Assembly (NCBI GenBank): GCA_050084515.1 | Contig: CM114275.1 | Location: 27,776,001 to 27,840,000 of the forward strand | Direction: 5' to 3' | DNA: 64,000 bases | DNA from: Blasia pusilla | Taxonomy: Eukaryota; Marchantiophyta; Marchantiopsida; Blasiales | Translations under genes and position numbers: made by a program | In this document: piece after piece, positions 32,700-45,191 of the stretch | Position numbering within the stretch: position 1 is the first letter of the stretch | How the letters are laid out: each line of letters begins with the position of its first letter | The notes under the pieces: generated by a model | What the model saw: only the letters and a program-made list of their open reading frames with translations | What the model was told of the DNA's origin: nothing | Database searches by the model: none

Positions 32700-33900
32700 A
32701 TCACTAATTATGTACCATTTGCTTGCATTCATATTTCGTAAGATCGTGATTCGTGCACCAATTTTTAAACACAATTAATGTGGAAGTAGTTGAAAGACAC
32801 ATATATTCAAGAAGTCTATCGTATAGATATGATTCATCACCTCATTTAGAACAAGACAAGTAAGCTCCTCTACAAAACATACATATATGTATCAAATGTA
32901 GTTGTCAACATAAATGACATTGAATTATAAAAATTATTTACACCAATGGAAATGTATTATCATTTTTTATGAAATACTCATACGACTTCTCCATTTGTCT
33001 CATCGATATCTCTGTTTCTTGGTGTCAAAATAGTCATATCTCTCAAAAATTTTATGTTATGAATAATTGAGGATGGTTTTCATAGATAGTATCAATAAAT
33101 TTAATTATGTCCTTACTTAGAGAGACCATATCATGTGGCAATTATATAAAATAATATCCCAAGACAATTTGCAAAGGAAAACAACCCTCTTCCATCTTTT
33201 ATAACCAATTAACATAATCTAACTTCTTGATAAATACGCATATGAAATTTCAACCTTTGAACTCTCATGTTTGTACTTACCTTCTTCACCCTCAAATGAG
33301 ACCATAAAATTGATCTCTTTAAAATTTCTTTGACAATTTATGGGTGATCCCCATACCAAACAATGGGTACGACTTACAAAAAATTCCACCAATGATTATG
33401 AGCCTTCCCCCAAAAATTGTATGCCTCCAGTCATTAGACACCACTCCCATAAGATCTTATAAGATATTCTTCACAACCTTAAATGCGTGATAATAATTTA
33501 TAGGTACCTTGTGGTATAGAATAAGCATTAGCATATTGGATTAAGCATATTTCATCATTATTAATTAGAAATCCTCATATCACACAATGAAATAAATTAG
33601 AACTTCTATGTAGGCATAAAAAGTTCTCTTACATAAATACATAAAGTTTTCTTGCAAGTCCACCCCTCCTGAAGTATTGTAGGAATCTTGAAGCCTAAAT
33701 GTGTCATGCGACCTCAGTCTAATAAAAAAGCTACCATGTCGGATGATACAATGTGCAAAGCTATGCTTATTTCACTTCTTGCACTTGCAACAAGCAGATT
33801 GTATAAGAATGTCTTTCGTGTTTTACTCGGACTATCAGTGAAAAGTACTTTGGTGAATAATGGACCATCCATGAGGATATTATGAAACTTTCATATATAA
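32700..33900 (-). pseudogene. Second Helitron helicase remnant
   Basis: On the minus strand this resembles the 16.6-17.4 kb remnant. A decayed Walker A block (PSKTRKTFLYNLLVASARS, about 33850-33780) is followed by SSDMVAFLLD.GRMTHLGFKIPT. Further along are a VLPIVWYGDHP-like block (about 33370-33330), STNMRVQRLK (about 33280-33250) and ILTPRN(R)DIDETN (about 33040-33000). It is more decayed than the plus-strand copy. Orientation is opposite to that copy, so it is a separate insertion. Confidence 0.75.
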
Positions 33901-34853
33901 CATCCCAAACATCATGTTGTTATTCTTTCAAAGTTCATTCTTCTAACTTTTGACGTTAGAGTTGTTCGTCTCAGTAATATAAAAGCTCTCTTAATTTTTT
34001 CCAAATTCAAATGCAATTGAACTATTCGGAAGCTATTTTGGGGTCTGTTACCACATGTATGGGAAATGAGATAATTACTTTCCTTGATCCTACAAATAAT
34101 ATGAATTTCCAAAAATATGTTGTTAATGGGAGAAACATCAACGGGAAGATCCAAAATTTCCACTTTCCACAATTTATTTTCACAATATGTAACAAGTTAA
34201 TAGTTATTATGCCATTCAAAAGGTTTTGAAGAATAATACAAATTACCTCACATTGTTCATGTAGGAGATCTTCTATGAGTTGAACCAAAAATAGACTCTA
34301 GAATATTGTTGGTAAATTAGGTGTATTATAAGCCAAAATAAGGTTTAAGAGTTAACGAAACAAGAAGCCATTACGGATATTAAAATTTTCTTTGAAGTGA
34401 GAGAATATGTTTGTATCATCCTTAAGAAGTTTCCTCCTTAAATGTTAGATATAATACTCCTCCACAATTCACAAGTATTATTTTCTAGTTGAGGTTTAGT
34501 TGTCCGAGTGCACCTCAAATATTATGAAGAAAAAATCTGAATCTATGGCATTCTCTTTCACATAATAGGAAGTCTGATATAATAATGCCCCAAATACCAA
34601 ACTTGCATATTTGGGCAGTACTAATTGAAATGAAGCGTAATATATATAATTTATAATGAAAGAAAAGCCATCTCCTATTACTCAATAAATAAGAGAAAGG
34701 AAATTAAAGGTATGTATATATATATATATTAGTGAGATGTCAAGATCATTGTGTAAGTGTGTCGTCTTTATTTTTTTTATGATATCCTCAAAGAGATCGT
34801 TACCATTGAAGTAATCTATTTGTATCTATGTGTATGGAACGAGTGTAGAAAAG
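33901..34853. other. AT-rich region, no gene recognised
   Basis: May include upstream parts of the Helitron remnant. A TATATA microsatellite lies at about 34716-34729. Confidence 0.4.
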
Positions 34854-35152
34854 TGTTAAAGAAGCATAATTGGTGGAAACGGCTCTCACACTCACACACC
34901 ACCATGGAGAACGAAATTTTGCAATGAGAAAATGAGTGGAGGATGGTTCCCTTCTCAATTATATAGGGTATGTACAAGCAATCCTAACCCTAATCTTAAC
35001 CATTCTCTTGAGTTAGACTAACTATGGTTAACTAACCATAGTTAAGATAATCGTGCTTAACTGACTAACCAAGATTAAGCTTCCCTACTTCGTATGAGTA
35101 ACAAATATAGCAGTTCAAGTGTCTCATGAGCTTGACTGTAACTCAATCTTCA
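34854..35152 (-). repeat. copia-1 3' LTR
   Basis: About 300 bp, similar to 55136-55435. Contains telomere-like CCTAACCCTAATCTTAACC and a 12-bp inverted repeat around AACTATGGTTA-AC-TAACCATAGTT (35019-35044). Confidence 0.85.
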
Positions 35153-35610
35153 ATACTCCCCCTCAAACTCATATCGATATCTCTAACGCCTAAATCATTT
35201 CTAAATATCTCAAACTTATCTCTAGACAATGCCTTTGTAAAGATGTCAACAATTTGCTGATTTGTACGTATATACACAAGATCGATTTCTCTTGCAAGCA
35301 CTTTCTCTATGATAAAATGATAGTGCACCTCAACATGCTTGTACGAGTATGAAACACAGGGTTATTAGCAAGCTTGATGCTTCTAATATTATTTGCATAT
35401 ATTACACTAGGTCCTAAGTCACTAACACTAATCTCAATAAATAATCAATGAAGCCACACCGCCTCACAGGCTGTATTGGTTGCTTCTCTGTACTCAACCT
35501 TTGTTGAAGATAAAGTAAATGTAGGTTGCTTCTTTGAAGCCCAACTTATAGCTGCGCTTCCCTTAGTAAATGAATATCCAGATGTAGAATGTCGAGTAGA
35601 CACCCATCTA
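35140..35610 (-). pseudogene. copia-1 RNase H C-terminal part
   Basis: Minus-strand blocks WVSTRHSTSGYSF, AISWASKKQPTFTLSSTKVEYREAT and, further on, IADYIFTKAL-like VDIFTKALSRDKFEIFRN.LG, typical of copia RNase H ends. Stops and a frameshift are present. The N-terminal half lies at 51676-51840, on the far side of the nested insertion. Confidence 0.85.
35153..35166 (-). other. copia-1 polypurine tract
   Basis: GAGGGGGAGT on the minus strand, next to the 3' LTR. Confidence 0.7.
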
Positions 35611-35614
35611 GCCC
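35611..35614. repeat. Left target-site duplication (GCCC) of the composite element
   Basis: GCCC before TGACACGAC at 35615 and again at 51676-51679 after ...GCGCGACA. Removing one copy together with the insert restores the copia RNase H codons (Trp-Ala-Arg-Trp). Confidence 0.85.
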
Positions 35615-36131
35615 TGACACGACTTTTTAGGATACATTGGAGAGATCTAGTAGAGCGCCTTTGCGAGTAGAAGAGGACAGACTGAGGAGGTTGAGGATGA
35701 GCTGTTGAGGTCCTGGGAAACCTGAGAGAGTAGGTTTCCCCTTCGTTTCGGCTCATTTGGAGCCATTTAGAAAAACTTACTATTTTAGGTAAGTTTCCAT
35801 GTTTGGTAGAGTTTACTTTCCACTTTGGAAAGTGTCCCTTGACCCGCTACAGTAGGTCAAGATCCAAGGAGATGACCTGCGAATATAGGTTACCGAGGAG
35901 AGAGCTTGGAAGAGGGAAGGGGGCATACCTCCACGAGAGAGGGCTTGAGAGCTCATTCTCTCTTTGTTGAACCTCTTGGAATGAGGCGGCGGAGCTATAG
36001 TCTTGCTTGCTTGTGAGCGTAACCCAAGCCTCTTATTAGGAAAGTGGGTTTGGTTTGACATTGAGAGAGACATGTGAGAGTGCACACATTTGAGAGCTAT
36101 GGTGTTGAGAGAGGTTGGATCTACTTGATTT
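35615..36131 (+). repeat. Repeat A1 of composite C
   Basis: 517 bp, the same length as its A2 (51037-51553). Begins TGACACG directly at the copia target. Self-primer segment CTCATTCTCTCTTTGT at 35952-35967. Confidence 0.88.
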
Positions 36132-36147
36132 ACAAAGAGAGAATGAG
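36132..36147 (+). other. Self-complementary primer-binding site, composite C first unit
   Basis: ACAAAGAGAGAATGAG, exact complement of 35952-35967. Confidence 0.8.
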
Positions 36148-38076
36148 TGAGTGAGAGAGCTTCATGGGGGAGCTCGGTGGTCACTTTCTGGTTTTGTAGG
36201 TTGGGGATCGTATTCCCCATTCAACGGTTTATGCGAGTGCTCATCGGAGCAAGAGCCGCTTACTTTTGATGTTTCCTTGCCAATTTTTTGTGTGGAAGAG
36301 TGACGCGCGGAAGCGCTGCCCAATTTTTTATAGGGATTGAGTATGGGGGCGGGTTTCCCCATGCCGATGCTCTCCGGAGCACCATGTAGCTTGCTGATTT
36401 GTATTTACTCAGGTTTTACATTTTTGTTGGGAGAAATCAGCGTGGAAGCGCTGCCGAATTTTGCGTATGAGAAAGAGACGTTGAGCTGCACGACAGTCCC
36501 CACTAGTTTTTGGTAGAAAATCAAATGGCGGGAAGTGATGTACGATGTTGAAGAAGCGGTGCATAATTTGGAGATTGGAGCACGCAATTATGATCATTTT
36601 TTTGGGGCTGTCATAGCCACTGTTCCAAGGTGTGAGTGAATTTTTGAAAAATTTTGGGTAGAAATTCTTTCTTGAGAGGTAGAAAAAAAATCAGTTTACT
36701 TGATGGATAGGACAAGTAAATTCAATTATTTGGAGGTAAGGTGAGTAGATCCCATTTTTGGGGGATGTTGACCCTCAATCTTAGGAGGGATTTTTGGTAA
36801 GGCATTCAATTTGCAGACCTGTCAAGAGGGGGGCTACCAAGTATGGAAAGATAGTGGAAATCCAATTTTCTCGGGGGTTATTCTAGTTAAAATAAAATAA
36901 AATAAAAAATAAATTTTTTTGGTGGGGAACAACGTCCTAGTCGACTGTCCCGGAGACGCGCTAATCGGCTATGCACTTGCTACCGCCGTTGTATGCTATG
37001 TGGTCTGTCGACGCTTCAAGGCCGCTACCCGGTTGTCAGACCTTCCAGAGCCGAAAAAATTTTGAGACGTCGTGCAGCTGTGCGCTGCTTTATCTGAATG
37101 TGCGTTATCGCCGCCTGTAGAGTCGAGTGTCTGAATCTCTGTTCCAAACCGCCGCGGTTGCTTGTGTTCGCGGTCGGCTGTTTGCATTTTTCGATTTATG
37201 GGATTGCAATTTCTTTTCCACTTTGCTATGTTATGATTGGTAGTTGCTCCACAACGATCGAGTACCGTGCCGTGATGCCCGTAGCCGCAATCTACCGCCG
37301 ATTGCCGTGTCGTGCCGCTCTTGGCCGCACCACACTGTCTCGATCACAAATCCGCACCATCACTAGGAGCAAATTGTGTTTTGTTGACTGAGGAGGGTAT
37401 GCGACCGAGTGCCGCATCCCATTCTCGAGGGTCGTGCCGTTTGTAGCCGTTCTGTGCCGCTAGTGCCGCATCAGATGGTTGGACTTGCACTGCACATCAA
37501 GGAGATTTGAGCATCGTCAGTACCAAGGGAGTACGAGGTGCTATTTGGAGGAGTTTTCTTTATGACCAAGTTGGGGTCGAGGTTTTTCAGTTGCTGAGGC
37601 ACGACATCGACACTTGTTTTCAGATTATCCATTATGGTCTTTTGCCCTGCACGTGTTAGGGATTTCGGGGTATTGGGCAGTTATTTGGGATATTGGGTTT
37701 CGTGATGATCCAGAGAGTATCATTGATATATGGGTGAGGGGACATAGACTTGTGTGGGATTTCCAGAGTTGAGGGTGTGTCTTGTCGATGAGATGATAGG
37801 ACAGTAGACAATTTGCCGTACCACGTCGCTTGTTGCCGCACAACACACGTCTTAGTGAGAGAGTGTGGATTGAGTGCCACGTGTTTAATGGAGTGCTTGA
37901 GTGATTACTCGCGAGTTTGAGAGTGATCAGGTGAGAAGGCAATGAGGGTCATCACGGCGTCCTTTTGGGACTTTGAGAGGCGAGGTGGTGGACCTAAGAG
38001 TAGCTCTAGAGGATTTACCCGGAGTGGTGCGAGGTTTCGAGTGTCTCCACGTGAGAGACTACCTTGATCTTCTTCT
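36148..38076 (+). other. Leader of composite C first unit
   Basis: Non-coding by appearance. AGCGCT cores at 36312-36317 and 36447-36452, 135 bp apart as in copy A-1. An AAATA repeat lies at about 36892-36912. Confidence 0.6.
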
Positions 38077-39640
38077 GTGTTGGCTTCAGACGAGGGGGAG
38101 AGTGTAGAGGAGTGTGCTAGTGATCCACCGCACATAGTGAGTGGTCCTACCAGTTGGGCGTACGAGATGGATGATTGGGATAGAGAACCACGTAGATTTT
38201 TGGGTGTTATAGGTACTATAGAGTTACACGACTGCATTACAGAGTTTAGGAGTTGGTGTGACTCACAGCGGGCTAGGAACTCTAGAGAATTCAACCCGTT
38301 CACAACATGGAACGGTATATTCTAACATTTAGAGGGGGAATCCATGGACGATTACCATGAGTTCTTGCAGAGATATGCCCATGAGATTGAGGCGTAGAAA
38401 CTCTACTATGACCCATACTATGTGTCATGGATTGAGTTGTTTCAGATTGAGGAGGAGGAGTTAGGAGAGGGTTCCTCCACCAATGATGTTGTAAGAGGGG
38501 TGACTCGCACTAGAGCAATTACATCCTCCAGTCGATTTTGTCCCAAGTTCAACCTTGTGGTTGAGTTCTTGGCTGAGTTGAGGGTGAGCTACAGCGGGGT
38601 ACAAACGGAGAAGTTGCGGAGCATACACGACTTCCAGAGACGCCCGGATGAGAGTTTGCGTGAGGCCTACACTCACTTGCGTTGATTTATTAACGTCACT
38701 CACATGGTGATAGAGGCTCAAGCTATCCAGTCATGGTTCTCGATGTTGGACCGGACCCTACGGACATGTGTGCGGGAGGGGGTGCTTCTTATGAACACCT
38801 CCCCTACGTTGAGAGGTTTTTTTAGGACCGTTGAGAACATTGAGCGCAACATGGCGGAGGAGACCGTAGCCACCATGGGTTCTGGGCGAGAGCAGTCACG
38901 ATTGCCTGCACCACTAGTGTAGCAACGTGGATTCTGAGATAGGTCTATGGCACCACGAGCTCAATGAGGATACCAAGAGGCCGTGCCAAAGAGACTTGCG
39001 CCTTCATATGCGACTTAGCAGCAGCCGCCTATGATTACTTGTTGTTCATGTGATGGAGCCCATCATCAACGCGATTGCACTCATCTGGATCATGGTTGAA
39101 TGCCTCAGCATGGAGGAGGTTATCAGTGTGACTATTTTTAGAGGTACGATCATACACACACTAGATGTTTAAGCTTGCACCCTGAGTTACATTTGGATCG
39201 AGAGCTAGAGAGGGCATCAGAGCAAGTTGCTAGTCTGGGTGGGCCTAGAGGTCATACACCATGTGGTCCCGTTGGGGGACAAGGAGTTGATTTGCCCGAG
39301 GGGTGGTGGAGTTTCCCATGGAGGAGGTAGAGCCCCACCACCTAGACGCATTGAGGGAGACTTCGGGCATGAGGTTGGGATGGTTGCTGAGATATAGCAG
39401 CTACAGAAGCACATTGCCGCTACGGCATTGAGGTTACCCGATGCCGGATCCATGGCATCAACGTCTTATGAAGCCGCCAGAGATATGGAGGATCCTGGTT
39501 GGATGTGCGGGGTTGGCCAAATGGAGGCCACCGCAGTTTTTACGCGTGGAGAAGTTGCATAGTTGGATCCACAGCAAGGGCAAGCCAGGAAATCGACCAT
39601 GCTTCCTCAATCCTTCACGTTGTCTGAGGTGATGAGGATC
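38077..39640 (+). pseudogene. Gag, composite C first unit
   Basis: Similar to 48088-49525 and, more distantly, to element B gag. Recognisable parts: WNGIF.HLEGE.MDDYHEF, EFLAELRVSYSGVQTEKLRS and the zinc-knuckle region (CSCDGAHHQRDC; CDYF.RYDHTHTRC). Many stops, mostly TAG or TGA where the second unit has CAG or CGN. No function is possible for this copy. Confidence 0.8.
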
Positions 39641-40700
39641 CCATTGATGGGTCCTGATTAGAGTTCTCGGAGAGTTGGTGATGTTATTTGTGTGCAAGCA
39701 CGGAGGGCGATGGGAGAAGAGAGTATGAAGACTCATATTGCTGATGCTCAAGAGGAGCATGTGTCGAGCACGTTGTTGGGGGTGGCCACTGTTGTGTACC
39801 GCGCTCCTTTATTTTCTGCTTCCGATGTTATGACGTTGGGAGGTACGTCTGCCGAGGTTTTCCGGCTGGCCGCTATGCTATGTGAGCATGGAGTTGGAGT
39901 TCCTACATCACTTTTAGAGGTGATTGCAGAGGAGGTGATGGACCTACCCTTGGAGCTGATGCTCGGGCCGTCCACGTCATATTCATAGTAGGCTACGACT
40001 GCTAGGATGGCGGAGATGCCCGCTAGACCTACGATAGAGCGTGCCATGGCTTCTCTTGGTGTTGTTTTGCTGCATAATTGGGGAGACGTCTTCCAATTGG
40101 TGAGTCCAAGAGGTAGATCTTTTAGTCCGCAATGCAACTTTTTGGATTCAAGAGCGCAACCCTTGATGTTGGGGAAAGCGGCATTCAAAGGTTTGGGTCA
40201 ATGTGGAGCATTGTCCATTCCGGATATAGGCATCCTTGGATGGACCAATTACCACACAGTATATCACCCGACATGAGGTCGTGGTAAGGATTTTCCTGGG
40301 ACATCCAATAGATGAGTCCGTGGTGCGAGCCAAAGCAGTAGTGATTAATGCACAGTCCTACAACGTCTTGGTTGGTGGAGCAGTGTTGTATCCGATGGGG
40401 TTTTCCCTGGATTATTGGGAGGAGTCAGCGTCCTACACGATGGCAGTCAGGTGATGGGCGCCTTAGCTCATTACCCGTTCGATACATAGGTACACTGATC
40501 GAGCACCGGCCAAGAGAGATGGCGACCTTAGCATGATTTAGCAGTGCCATCACTTGGCATAGTGATTTGATTGAGGGACACGTCCATGCAGAGGACACTC
40601 CCGTTCCTAATATTTCTATAGAGAGGAATTTCATGGTAGCCGCATCAATCCATGGAGAAGAGGTGCCGCTTTGAGGCTCGATTGAGGAGCTTCAACGCTT
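39641..40700 (+). pseudogene. Protease region, composite C first unit
   Basis: Shares SSTLLG.ATVV...APLFS, AMLCE.GVGVP and FLDSRAQPLMLGKAAF with the second unit. The active-site DSG is DSR, so it is dead. Frame changes near 40200 and 40440. Confidence 0.78.
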
Positions 40701-40799
40701 AGCCACTAAGCATGTATAGACCGCATGGAGCAAGATATTTGCACCAGAGCATGACGGGTCAGAGGAACCCGAGGTAGGCGAGAGTGCTATGATGACGCC

Positions 40800-41800
40800 C
40801 TTGGATACCACACCCATTGTGTGGCGCATCCCAGAGGAGGATATTCATGTGTTGGATCTCTTTGGAGGGATCAATACTGGGTTAGTTGTTGTTTTGCAGG
40901 CAGGAGTATGGGTGCAGTAGTACCTGTATGTGGAGATTGATGATGTTGCGAGGCGCGCTTCACTTCACCATGTGGCGCAGTTACGGCTACGTTTTCCTGA
41001 CTTGTTGTCTGCGTCCGCTATCCAGGGATACCAGAGTTCCCTACCGAGGGATATTTCATTGTTGGGGGTGCAAGACTTGGAGCGGGTAGGAACCATAGAC
41101 TTGGTCATTGGTGGTTGGTCGTGTCAAGGCCAATCGAGTGCCAAACAAGGTAGCGGGTTAGCTGACACTCGGTCCAGATTGTTTTGGGAGATGACGTGGA
41201 TTTTGCAACACTTGCAGGAGCATCAGTCTTATTCTCCAACATACATTGTGCAGAATGTGCCGATCTTGGGAGGTTCGAGTTCATGGGTGGTGACGAGTGC
41301 ACATCAAGTGCACACATGGATCGGGCTGGCAGTGTTTTTGGATGCGGCGAGTGTAGGTTCTAGAGCACATCGCCCGCGTCTTTGATGGAATTACTTGGTG
41401 CCATACGAGGTATTACGGAGGGCATATACGAGTGGAGCACCCCTCTGATTTGTTGATGGATTCCATTATGGATCCAGGTCGTCGATTACAAGCAGTGAGG
41501 CACGATGATCGACCACCGTTGACTCTGGTCAACAAGATTGGCATGCCACGAGAAGCCTTTCCCAAATTGGTGAGTTTCTCCGCTTCCTATGCATTCAAGG
41601 AGGCCGGGCCTGGCTTGGTTTGGGATGATCAGGTATGGAGGTTGGTGGAGCCCAACGCCGATGAGCAAGAGCAAGCGATGGGATTCCCCACAAGAGTGAT
41701 GGCAGTACCGTCACTATCAGAGGCATCAAGACGTCATGTCTTGGGTTAGGCGATGGACCTGAACTGCTTGACATGAATTTTCAGCTTTGGAGTAGCTAAG
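40800..41800 (+). pseudogene. Cytosine-5 DNA methyltransferase, composite C first unit
   Basis: Motif I IHVLDLFGGINTGL (about 40845-40890), YVEIDDVARRASLHHVAQLRLRFPDLL, motif IV region GGWSCQGQSSAKQ (Pro of PC replaced by Ser, Cys kept, about 41111-41130), RSRLFWEM, YIVQNVPILGG (Glu of ENV replaced by Gln), DAASVGSRAHRPRL, then after a frameshift near 41400 MGFPTRVMAVPSLSEASRRHVLG. A 151-residue frame is open at 40930-41385. It retains a region between motifs I and IV that is broken in element B, so the two copies complement each other for comparison. Probably inactive. Confidence 0.88.
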
Positions 41801-42661
41801 CAGCGTCAATTGCGGATGCGACAGATCACACCTGTTGCGTTGGTGAGCCCCATGCCTACCGAGACGGTTGAAGCAGTGGCTTGGGGCAAGATCCGAGGAG
41901 ATCGACACACGATGAGTGATCAAGAGAGACACCCTTGGACTTCTTGGGATGTTTTGTAGGTATGCCAATAGATGATAGCCATAGTATCAAGCGTGGTTAC
42001 GGGTACTACACGTGGAGATCAGATTTTGCAGTTGGCTGCATGAGAGTAGTCAAGTTCTGTTGTCCGAGACACGGTTACACCATAGCAACCATCGACACCT
42101 CCGTCGGAGATTCCTACCGTAGTTACGATGGAGACTTGGGATCCAGATATGGGCCCTAAGTTGACAGGAGGAGAGCGGCCCCAGATATATCAATTCTTGA
42201 GGAGTTATAGGAGCTGTTTTGCATTTAGCATGCAGAATTTGGGTACGCTGAAGGGTCCAGGGATCCACATTGAGTTATCGAGTGACATGCCAATCTTCTG
42301 ATGATCCTAAAGGTACAGTGACCTGGAGAGAGCTCTGATTCATAGTAGGAGCCAAGACTTGATTAGAGCAGGACTAGTGGAGATATCGCATGGAGAGTAT
42401 GCATCTGCCACTATCATGCCTGCCAAGAAGGATGTGCTTGTTAACTAGACGGATAGCCAGATGTGTAGAGATTACCAATCGGCAGACGAAGTCCTATAGG
42501 CATGCCATGCCCACCCCTTAGGAGATCTTTGATGCGATTGGGCATGCAAAGATCTTTAGTTTGTTAGATCTTTGAGCAGGATACCATCAACTGCCTATCA
42601 GATTGATGGATAGGCAGAAGATGGCATTTGGGGGCATGGATCCTCACGGGAAGGATTGTTT
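41801..42661 (+). pseudogene. Reverse transcriptase N-terminal part, composite C first unit
   Basis: Degenerate copy of the start of the reverse transcriptase (LTGGERPQIYQFL-like, RSYRSCFAFSMQNLGTLKGPGI, ARLVEISHGEYAS..MPAKKDVL, DPHGKDCL). It stops abruptly after GKDCL, where the inverted-repeat block begins. The catalytic YIDD region is absent. Confidence 0.8.
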
Positions 42662-45191
42662 GGGTCAAGCGAAGGACCTTCTAGTTGGAGAAGACATGGT
42701 TGATGCAAGTTGAACTCTATAAGAATTTCTTATTTTTCAGTATAGAATTATGATGTAAACCCTCCATTCTCTCACGTTAGGAATCATAAAAGGTAGTGCC
42801 GAGACCATCACTTCTTCATAACATGGAACCCCAAAATTCCTAACTATGAAGTCTTTGTAAACTACTTTACGTTTGTACACAAGAAAAATAACACAACTAG
42901 TGTTAAACCCTACTCGAGCAGGCCTATTGACGTCTGTGCATAACTATATAAGGACATAAAAAGTGCAATCCCATGTCCTTCCGTACGTGAATATAGGAAG
43001 AATTACGTGAGTTGGATATTGCATAACTTCGTTCATTAACACTGTCGTATAGTAAAATTAGTCAGAGTGTAAACTCCTTCCTCATTAAGTGTTAGATAGA
43101 GTTTTATTAGTATTGAATAAATTAGCTTAGGAAAAAGAAATTCCCATGTTTAAACCTATTTATGGTGCCTCTTTTATGCGGGCCCAACTTTAAGAAAAAA
43201 GAGGTAATAAATAAAAGATGACTTAATAAAAGTAAAATAGTAAGGCTGGTGCTTGAATGAAAAGCAAAAGTAGTCTTTTTTGGTAACTAGGTTAGTTGGG
43301 GTAATTTGGAAAATATCAAGTGGATAAAAGAGGATATTTTGGAAGAGATAAGAAGAAATCTACTTGTGTCAAAATATGATTGGCTAAGCCTTGAGAGGAA
43401 GCCATGTGGCACAAGATAAGATTAGTTCTATTTCGTACTCTTGTGGATCCCTTGTGAGTATATAAAGAGGAGGGATCTTCAAGGGTTCATCACCTTCCAT
43501 TTCACATCTTGAATCTCTCGTGTCCCTCTTGAGTGCATTGCTGTAGAATTGCTTGCTCTTCCAATGAGAGTGGATCACCCTCTTGGGAGAGTAACTTGAC
43601 CATGGTCTATTCTTCGAGAGGTTTCTAGAGTGTTATGTATATGGAGATAAGAGACTTGTCACCTTATAGGAGTTTAGTCATACTAAAATAGTGAATGTTT
43701 TGGCTTCTTATTTTCCCAATGAGAGTGGATTAACCTTCTTCGGAGAATAATTCCGCCAAAGCCCATTCTTGAGGAGAGTAGAGAATTTCTGTCAAGCATG
43801 GATAGGGATGGACCACGAGTAGAGCCCAACTTTCCTCAATCCTTACCATATGAAGGTACTCTTTATAGATAGGCACTGGTTCACTCGCTATTTAATTTAT
43901 CATTTTTGGGAGTCGTTCATGAACCACGTCATGCAATCTCCAACTCCGGTGATTCTTCGTATTGTCACATATGGAAGGACATAGGATTATACTTTGTTTG
44001 TCCTTATATAACAATCCATGGATGTCAATAGGCCTGCTCAAGTAGGGTTTAACACTAGTTGTGCTATCTTCATCGTGTATAAGCGTAAAGTAGTTTATAG
44101 GGATTTTATAGTTAGAATTTCGGGGTCCGATGTTACGAAGAAGTGATCAGCTCGGCTCTTCCATTTGTGATACTTATCGTGAGAGAATGGAGAGTATACG
44201 TAATAATTTTGTTTTGAAAAATGAGAACTTCTTATAGAGTTGACCTTGCATTGACCATCTGCCGCAGCTAGAAGGCCTGCTATTACTCGAAGAAAGGCTC
44301 TCGACACGACAACGCGTCCCAAAAGTGATAAACTACATAGCGAGTGAACCAGTGCTTATCTACAAAGAGAATCTTGAGGTGATACGGGTTAAGGAAAGGA
44401 AAATCCGGCACAACTCGTGCTCCATCCCTATCCATACTTAACAAACATCCTCTACTCTCCTCTAGAATGGGATTTGGCGGAGTTGCTCTCCCAAGAGGGA
44501 TAGTCCACTTTCATTGGGAAAAATAACAGGCCAAAATCATCATCCATTTCTAATATGACTAAACTCATCTAATGTGACAAGTCTCTCATCTCCACACATA
44601 CCACACTCTAGAAATCTCTAAAACATACGACCAAGGTCGAGTTACTCTCCCAAGAGGAGTAATCCACTCTCATTAGAAGTGCAAGCAATCCCAAAGCCAT
44701 ACACTCAAGAGTGACACGAGAGACTCAATATGTGAAGTAGAAAGTGATGAACCCTTGAAGGTCCCTCCTCTTTATATACTCACAAGAAATCCATAAGAGT
44801 ACGAAATAGGGTTAATCTTATCTTGTGCCACATGGCTTCCTGTCAAGGCTTAGCCAATCACATTTGGACACATGTAGATTATTTCTTATCTCTTCCAAAA
44901 TATCCTCTTTTACTCCCTTCATATCTTCCAAACTACCCCACCAACCAAGACTACTTTTGTTTTTGTTTTATTAAAGCATCAACCCTACTACTTTACATTT
45001 CTAATCCCATCTTTTATTTATTATCTCTTTTCCTAGAGTTGGGCCCGTGCAAATGAGTCACCCTAACGAGGTTTAAACAAGGGAATTCCATTTTCCTAGG
45101 CTAATTTACTTAATACTAATAAAACTCTCTCTAACATTTAATGATAGAGGAGTTTACATAGTGGATGATTTTATTATACGACAACGTGAAG
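42662..45191. repeat. X-Y-X'-Y' inverted-repeat block inside the retroelement
   Basis: X (about 42662-43010) is repeated as its reverse complement X' (about 43950-44317). Y (about 43028-43908) is repeated as its reverse complement Y' (about 44318-45191). Within each pair similarity is high enough to align by eye (for example AACTAGTGTTAAACCCTACT at about 42895 against about 44060, and GCCTTGAGAGGAAGCC at about 43389 against about 44845). It replaces about 0.4 kb of reverse transcriptase. No coding capacity was recognised. AT-rich compared with its host. Confidence 0.82.

Noticed and set aside
37625-38303. Minus-strand frames of 105 and 132 codons
   Set aside because: Antisense to the family A leader and gag; no independent similarity.
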